Source of the DNA: Acanthaster planci
Lineage: Eukaryota > Echinodermata > Asteroidea > Valvatida > Acanthasteridae
NCBI RefSeq assembly: GCF_001949145.1
Contig: NW_019091472.1
Coordinates: 433,558-444,263, forward strand
Length of the DNA stretch: 10,706 nucleotides
Direction: 5' to 3'
Within the stretch, counting starts at the first letter, position 1. Each line of letters starts with the position of its first letter. A model generated the notes under the pieces. That model was not told the origin of the DNA. It ran no database searches and saw only the letters and a program-made list of their open reading frames with translations. The position numbers and the translations under genes were made by a program. Positions 1-6,100 of the stretch are shown one piece after another.

Positions 1-21
1 TCATTTTCTTTTCTGAACCAG

Positions 22-124
22 GGACGAGTCACTGATGGGCAGTGAGTTGACATCCAAACTAGAGCCAGCCTTTCTTGCTGGTCTGAGATGTCAGCAACCA
101 CATATACACCAAAAATTCTTTGAG
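22..124 (+). CDS. TRRAP: TRRAP exon 1 of window (late HEAT region)
   Basis: The acceptor is a pyrimidine-rich stretch ending CTGAACCAG at 21; the donor is GAG|GTGAGT at 124/125. One base (22) completes a codon begun in an exon upstream of the window, then 34 codons follow from 23: DESLMGSELT, SKLEPAFLAG, LRCQQPHIHQ, KFFE. The run ELTxKLEPAFLxGLRCxQP followed by KFFE is a strongly conserved piece of TRRAP just before the long C-terminal half. The opening frame contains no ATG upstream that could act as a gene start, and the phase-2 entry shows that this is an internal exon. The next exon continues in phase 0 with VFNGS, giving FFEVF across the junction, as in vertebrate TRRAP. Confidence 0.92.
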
Positions 125-3100
125 GTGAGTCACATGCCTGACATAACCTAGAAAAACTCAAGTGTCTGGTGTGTTATTTTGTGCCTGTAAAAGTAGTCCA
201 GTAGGTTGCAGTATTCACTATTCCAGCTGCACGTGCAAAGATAAATGTACACAAGTCTATCAGGGTAACGTTAACCAACTTGAATGGTATTTTTTATGCA
301 CCTAAAATGCATCTGGCCTAACATACCCTAAATTTGTCAACATGGATAAATTAAAAAACTTGGATTCAAGAATAGGATTTACAAGAGAGCTTATTTCATT
401 GTATCCTGCTGGTTCTGTTGTAAGAATTTCATGGACTTTATTGATGGGATATTTTGTGCTTGATTTACAGGTATTCAATGGCAGTATCAAGAGACGTCTA
501 TTTGATAGACTGTTGTATATCACTGCCTCACAGAACTGGGAGGCAATGTCCACTCACTACTGGTTGAAACAGTGTGTGCAGGTACCAATATACAGATGTT
601 TCCAGTGTGCATGTAATGATGTACCCAAAATGGAGTCGTTAAAATCAAGTACAGTGGGATATCTGTTCCTTTTGGGGGTTTCGGTTTCCCCAATTTCACT
701 GGCAACCTTGCTAAAGTGTTTTAAATTGTGCTCTAGTTTATTGTTTACCAAACTCTAAGCAGTCCATGTCTTATTCAAGTCACATAAAGCGGGGTAAAAC
801 ACATTTTGCAGGTCAAAAAATAACTTATCTAATAATATTGTTCAGATTTCCCTTGTTTTTCTTTAGAAATGTGATATGTGTAATAATATACTTCTCCTTG
901 CAGCATTCTAACGTGTTGAATATGTAACCAACAGTTTCTAAATCCAAATGATACATATTGCTACAGATTTCTCATTGTTGTGATGCAATGTTTGCTTGGC
1001 AGTTAATCATGGCAGTCAGTGTAAATGGTATGTCAATGACCTGTACCAACGTGCACCAACTTCCATCCATAACATCAGTTATTGGCTTGGCAGACAGCCA
1101 AGAAAAGAAGGCTTTTTCATTGGCCATCAACATCAAAGAGGAACCTATGGATATTGACATGGAGTCTCATAAAGAAGAGGTAATGACACATCAGTGTGAG
1201 AACAGAGTGACATGACACACAGACCGGGGTGTTTCAGCCTGGCCCTCCCTGTAATCCCTTGAAGACTTTGATTAGGATATTTCTGGTAAAAATGTGGTGA
1301 CAAAAACTTCATTACGAGTGAACAGTTCTCTGCTTCAAAATACTTTTTGAGAATTTAGACCTCTAAGTTGTAAATTTGAGGGTTATAGCCACAGATGCAT
1401 CTCAGATGTGGAGACAGTTTATAAAGCCACAGAGTTCTTCAATTTGACTGTTTCTATCTGTAGGATATTGAAATAGACATAGAGTTGACCCATCCAGAGG
1501 GAGTAAGTTCATCAGGAGGAACAGCCTCAGCTACCAACAAGAAAAGCAGTGACTTGAAACAGCAGCTGCAGTTGCTAATAAATAAAGATATCAAGTTCAT
1601 TGAGTCACTGCGAGAAGCTAAGGTAAGCGTGTGCCCGCTGATGTATCACACAATGACAGCATCACCAAGCATTCCTCTCAAATAGGCTATTTATCAACTT
1701 TAAAGATGACATCTTGGTGGTGTTTCTGTGAAGTCCTGTATTGATTCTTTCATTATCAGTGTACAGCTGACTCTTGATGTACCTGTCAAGTCCTTCCAAG
1801 AGTAGTCAGTGATGTGTTGTTTTGCCGGTTTCTTGTTGACTTCCAGGCCTTCAACTTCTTGACAGCACTTTCTCAGCTATGTCACTGTGACACAGAAATG
1901 ACCCATCAGCTTTGGGTGGATCTCTTCCGGCGACTTTGGAAGATACTCAATGAAAAACAGCAGACGGTAAGTTTGCTATTACTAAGCAGATAGTATTAGG
2001 GAGCATATTGTTTGTATTACCACCAAGTGCTGTCAAAAACAGCAGATGGTAAGTTTGCTATTACTAAGCAGATACTATTAGGGAGCATATTGTTTGTATT
2101 ACCACCAAATGCTGTCAAAAACAGCAGATGGTAAGTTTGCTATTACTAAGCAGATACTATTAGGGAGCATATTGTTTGTATTACCACCAAGTGCTGTCAA
2201 AGCAGCAGACGGTAAGTTTGCTATGACTGAGCAGATAGTATTAGGGAGCATATTGTTTGTATTACCACCAAATGCTGTCACTGTGATATCATTCTGTGTC
2301 CCATCATAGATTGATGCCTTCCTGAACCTTCTCTACAGCAATCTAACTACAAATTGTTGCTTTTTAGTTTTCTTGTATGGCACATGATGCCAGCCAGGCC
2401 ACAAAAACTAACTTATATGATCAGTTGTTTTGGAGACTGAATGCATAATGTGGTGAGCAAATGGCTAACATGGAGAGTAAATTCACTGTGGGGACACTTG
2501 TCACATCTCAGTCCAGATTTTATCTTCCCTAAAATGAGGGAACGACAAGGACACACATCTTTCTACACTGTACGTAATCTACACATACATATGCTGTGTG
2601 AAAAGTTAATAATTCAAGTTGATATCTTTTGTGTGTCAACAGCTGTTGGCCCAGGAGTTAAGTCCATTTCTTTGCAGCGGCAGCCACTTGTACCAGAAGG
2701 ATGGTACTCCAAGTGTGATCAACACTTTTGTGGAAGCAATATCATTGTGTGTACCACCGGTCATGCTACGGCCATGCATACTCAAGGTATGAGGACAAGG
2801 TTTTATGGTGTTGTAAAATGCATATAGGGTTTTTACTTATATAGGTTTTATGATGTTTAGGAATCCTAACACTGTATCTTTAAACTCGCTGCCGTTACTT
2901 ATGCTTTTCTGTGGAAATGCATAAAAGTGTCATACTTGACCAAAAATTGCAAGAGATTACTGAAATGGCATGGTGCTTAAGTATGTAGCACTAATTTTAA
3001 ATTTAAGGCACATGTTTTTGTGTTTACAAGACATTAACCACTTACTGCGGGGGAACCCTGTTTCGAGCACCATGGGTTTATATGCAGAGGTGGGGTGCCC

Positions 3101-6100
3101 GAAATGGGACAGCTGGTCCATGTAACAAAAGACTGTACTCAGAACAAAAGACCTGCTGCTGGGAATTGCCATCACTTTTCAGCTTCAATTTTCTGGAGGT
3201 AATCCGTCACTGTTTTTAAACAGTATACCACAGTTTTGGGCATAGCGCGCCCACAGATTAGCACCGTAGACAAAAGTGCCCCAGGGCCCCATTGATGAGT
3301 GACACAGCACCACTGCATGCTAATCCAGCCGCCTTTGAAAAGACACCGCCCGCGTTCACTGGGAACAAAGGAAATTACGCAACACCTCGCAATTCTGGGC
3401 TCTCTTTACAGGGGAGCAGGCCTGGCTGAAATATTTAGGAGTCAATAAAGGTTACCTGTCAGCTTAAAGTAGTCACCAAACAGTCAATGTGGTTGTAAGC
3501 GTTCATTAAATGAAATGATGAATTTTTGAAGAATTTTTAAAATCGGCCTTATGTGTGCACTGCATTTTTAAAAGCACCGGGCAGCAAGTGGTCAATAGTG
3601 TTGGTTGAAGGAGCATAACTTACGCCTGTATTACTCATGTATTTATGTCTTTTGATTGTTGTTGCTCTAAAATGAATGAATACTGTTATGCTTTCATGTA
3701 TTTCCCTTTGAGTGAGAAATCTCTTTTCAATCATATTGTAGTGTAGAGTACCAAAGCATGTCATCATTTGAATCAGAAAGTGTATTGCAAACAAGTGAAG
3801 TACGCGCACGTGCTCGTTCATGCACTGGTTCTCAGGCTAATGGTCTTTCACACACATAATCATGCACGTGACTATCCACTTTGGTACTCTACAGAGTTGA
3901 GAACATTTTGTAATTGTAGCTGATTCTTCGTCATGTCTGTCTGGTTTCAGTATCTAGGCCGTAACCATAACCTGTGGCATCGATCTGCTCTCATGTTAGA
4001 GCAGAGTGCTATTGAGAGTGGATTTAGCTCCCAGCATCGACCACCACGCACTCTCAATGTGTATGACTTCTATGAGCCAGACAATGCCTCCACAACACAG
4101 CAGGTTAGATGAACCTTGAACAATCTGATATTGTTGAACCATTTACAGGTAGCTTATTTGTCTGAAAAGGTGGACATTCATAATTTTAACCCTGCAAAAT
4201 GCACAGAATAGTGGAGTCAAGAATTTTACCCACAGTCTATCCCTGGGCCGAATTTCACGGCACTGCTTACCACAAGCGAAAAATCGGAGCTCACCATAGC
4301 AGAAAATTCTGCACTTACGCCAAACATATTTCATGGGTTAGTGAGGAATTTTGGCTTGTGTGCATGCGTACATCCCGTAACTAAGGATTCTGTGCTTAAA
4401 GGGTAAACGCAGAATTTTTCTGCTTGCGCGGTTAGCTCAGAATGGAGATCGTAAGCACAAAATTCTGCGCCATGAAATTAGGCCCTGTTTCCCAGTAGTA
4501 CAGGTAATGTTGTACAGGCAAATCTGATGACCGGTGTTATGCTATCATTGGTTATTTGTAGTGGCCCCCACCAATCATGGTAAGCATTTCAACATGTATT
4601 GTATGGAGCTACTGTTCCATGACAGTTGCCCCATACAAAACCTAACACTAAGCTTTCCACCATTAAAGGGTGCCATTTTGATACTAACATGCTGTTAGTA
4701 TCAATGTTTCACTGGACATTTCCAAAATGGCTCACAAGTACAAGACTTTGACATGGTGCTTTATCATATAACCTTGATGGACAGCAGATTAAATGTTAAT
4801 AGTATGCAAGTAATTTTTACCTGTTACGACAAAATGAGAGTAAAGTCGCATCTCGCTCTTTCCTATTTTGAGGGTTCAGAGGTCAATTTTGAGGATTTGG
4901 AATATGTGGAAAGAGTAACCCATCTCCTATTTAATTCCAAACGATTCACAGGATCATATCTTTCGCCAAGTTCTTTACGGCGGGGATCCAGGGCCTGCGT
5001 AAGGGCCCTGAAAGCTCTGCCAGTTTTAGATGCTCTCTGGTGGTCTCTGATGAATCTCTGACATTTTTTCTGAGAGTTTAATCTTTTTGAACCAAAAAAT
5101 AACAGCTTTTAGAAAAAAAATTGAATTGTAAAACTGTGTGCAATTGTTTTATCTATGTTTTTCTATGTTGGACTTGGTTGATTGGGCCGGGAAAAAGCAT
5201 GGGAAAAGACTAAATTTTAGCTCAGATTTTATTTTCATATTTTTGGGGATCTAGATTACACAAGACTCGAATTAAGTAGTGCAATGCTTGATTTGCACTG
5301 CCACGCCGTGCTTGAAAAATGGGCCGTGATTTCACGAAACTGGCTATGCAAAACACGGCTGCACAGCTCGCTAGCTAAAATGCTGGTGCATATCCTAAAC
5401 ATTGAAACTAGAAAGAATTTGGATGTTGATGGATATCTGACTGCTCTCTTGCTTCTGCATGCTGAATTGTTTAGGTTATTGAATGATAAATAGCACAATG
5501 AGCAACCATGTTCACACAGTCCACAATGAAGACTAGGTACATTTACAATGCAAATGTTAGAGAATGAGCAGATCCTCTGATTACAGTGATTTTACCTACT
5601 TTACAGGAAACACTGGACTCATTATCTGAGATCTATGAGAGATTGCAAGAGGAAGACATGTGGGCAGGACTGTGGCAGAAACGTTGCAAGTTTCCTGAAA
5701 CTGCTACTGCAATTGCTTATGAGCAGCAAGGTTTCTATGAACAGGCTCAATCAGCTTATGAAGGGGTGAGCATTGATGTTCTGAAAATGATGGATCAAGT
5801 CATCAAGTGAATAAATGAGTGTGTGACACACCTGAACGAAGAAATAACGGGTTTTTTTTCAATACCAAGTTTAATTAACAAGACACCATATCTCTGTTGT
5901 ATACTTAAGTTTAGATAATGACATTATAGAATACCCAAACAACAAATAGATCTGTAGAATTTTTCAACCCCATCGCACCGGGAGATGGTAAGAGCCACCT
6001 TAGAAATTGAGATCCTCAGCCCGCTTTTCAGCTATTATTCTCGGGCCATGCTCGAGCAAACACGGTGAAAGAAGGCAGACCCTGGCTNACAATAGTCCCC

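Larger units (their letters stand above)
4104..5606 (+). other. Intron 7 (1503 nt)
   Basis: Phase-0 intron, the longest complete one here. It contains a MITE-like element (4244-4486) and a perfect hairpin (4678-4704). A GC-richer patch lies near 4970-5045, with CAGGGCC and GGCCCTG as an inverted pair around 4988-5010. About 5255-5495 is open in more than one frame but resembles no protein I know. I interpret these as repeat remnants, not genes. The acceptor is CTACTTTACAG. Confidence 0.8.

Noticed and set aside
966-1002. Alternative exon 3 start at 967 after CTACAG
   Set aside because: It is in frame but would insert 12 residues (ISHCCDAMFAWQ) between KQCVQ and LIMAV, where TRRAP has no such insert as I remember it. 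It may still be a minor isoform.
2094-2309. Open frames on both strands with an internally repeated peptide
   Set aside because: They are produced by the 82-base tandem repeat, which is not a natural multiple of three and shows no codon-like conservation.
2441-2827. + strand open frame of 128 codons
   Set aside because: It crosses exon 6 out of frame; the TRRAP frame 2643-2786 with its splice sites explains the region.
4431-4445. tRNA-like A box (TTAGCTCAGAATGG)
   Set aside because: There is no B box (GTTCGA-type) downstream and no cloverleaf; the words belong to the palindromic MITE-like element.
4753-5061. 102-codon open frame in intron 7
   Set aside because: There is no recognisable domain; it starts in plain AT-rich intron and ends in a GC-rich repeat-like patch, with no conserved frame or splice signals to TRRAP.
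5256-5498. Overlapping open frames on both strands (80 and 69 codons)
   Set aside because: They are mutually overlapping, without known motifs or splice continuity with TRRAP; probably a repeat remnant in intron 7.
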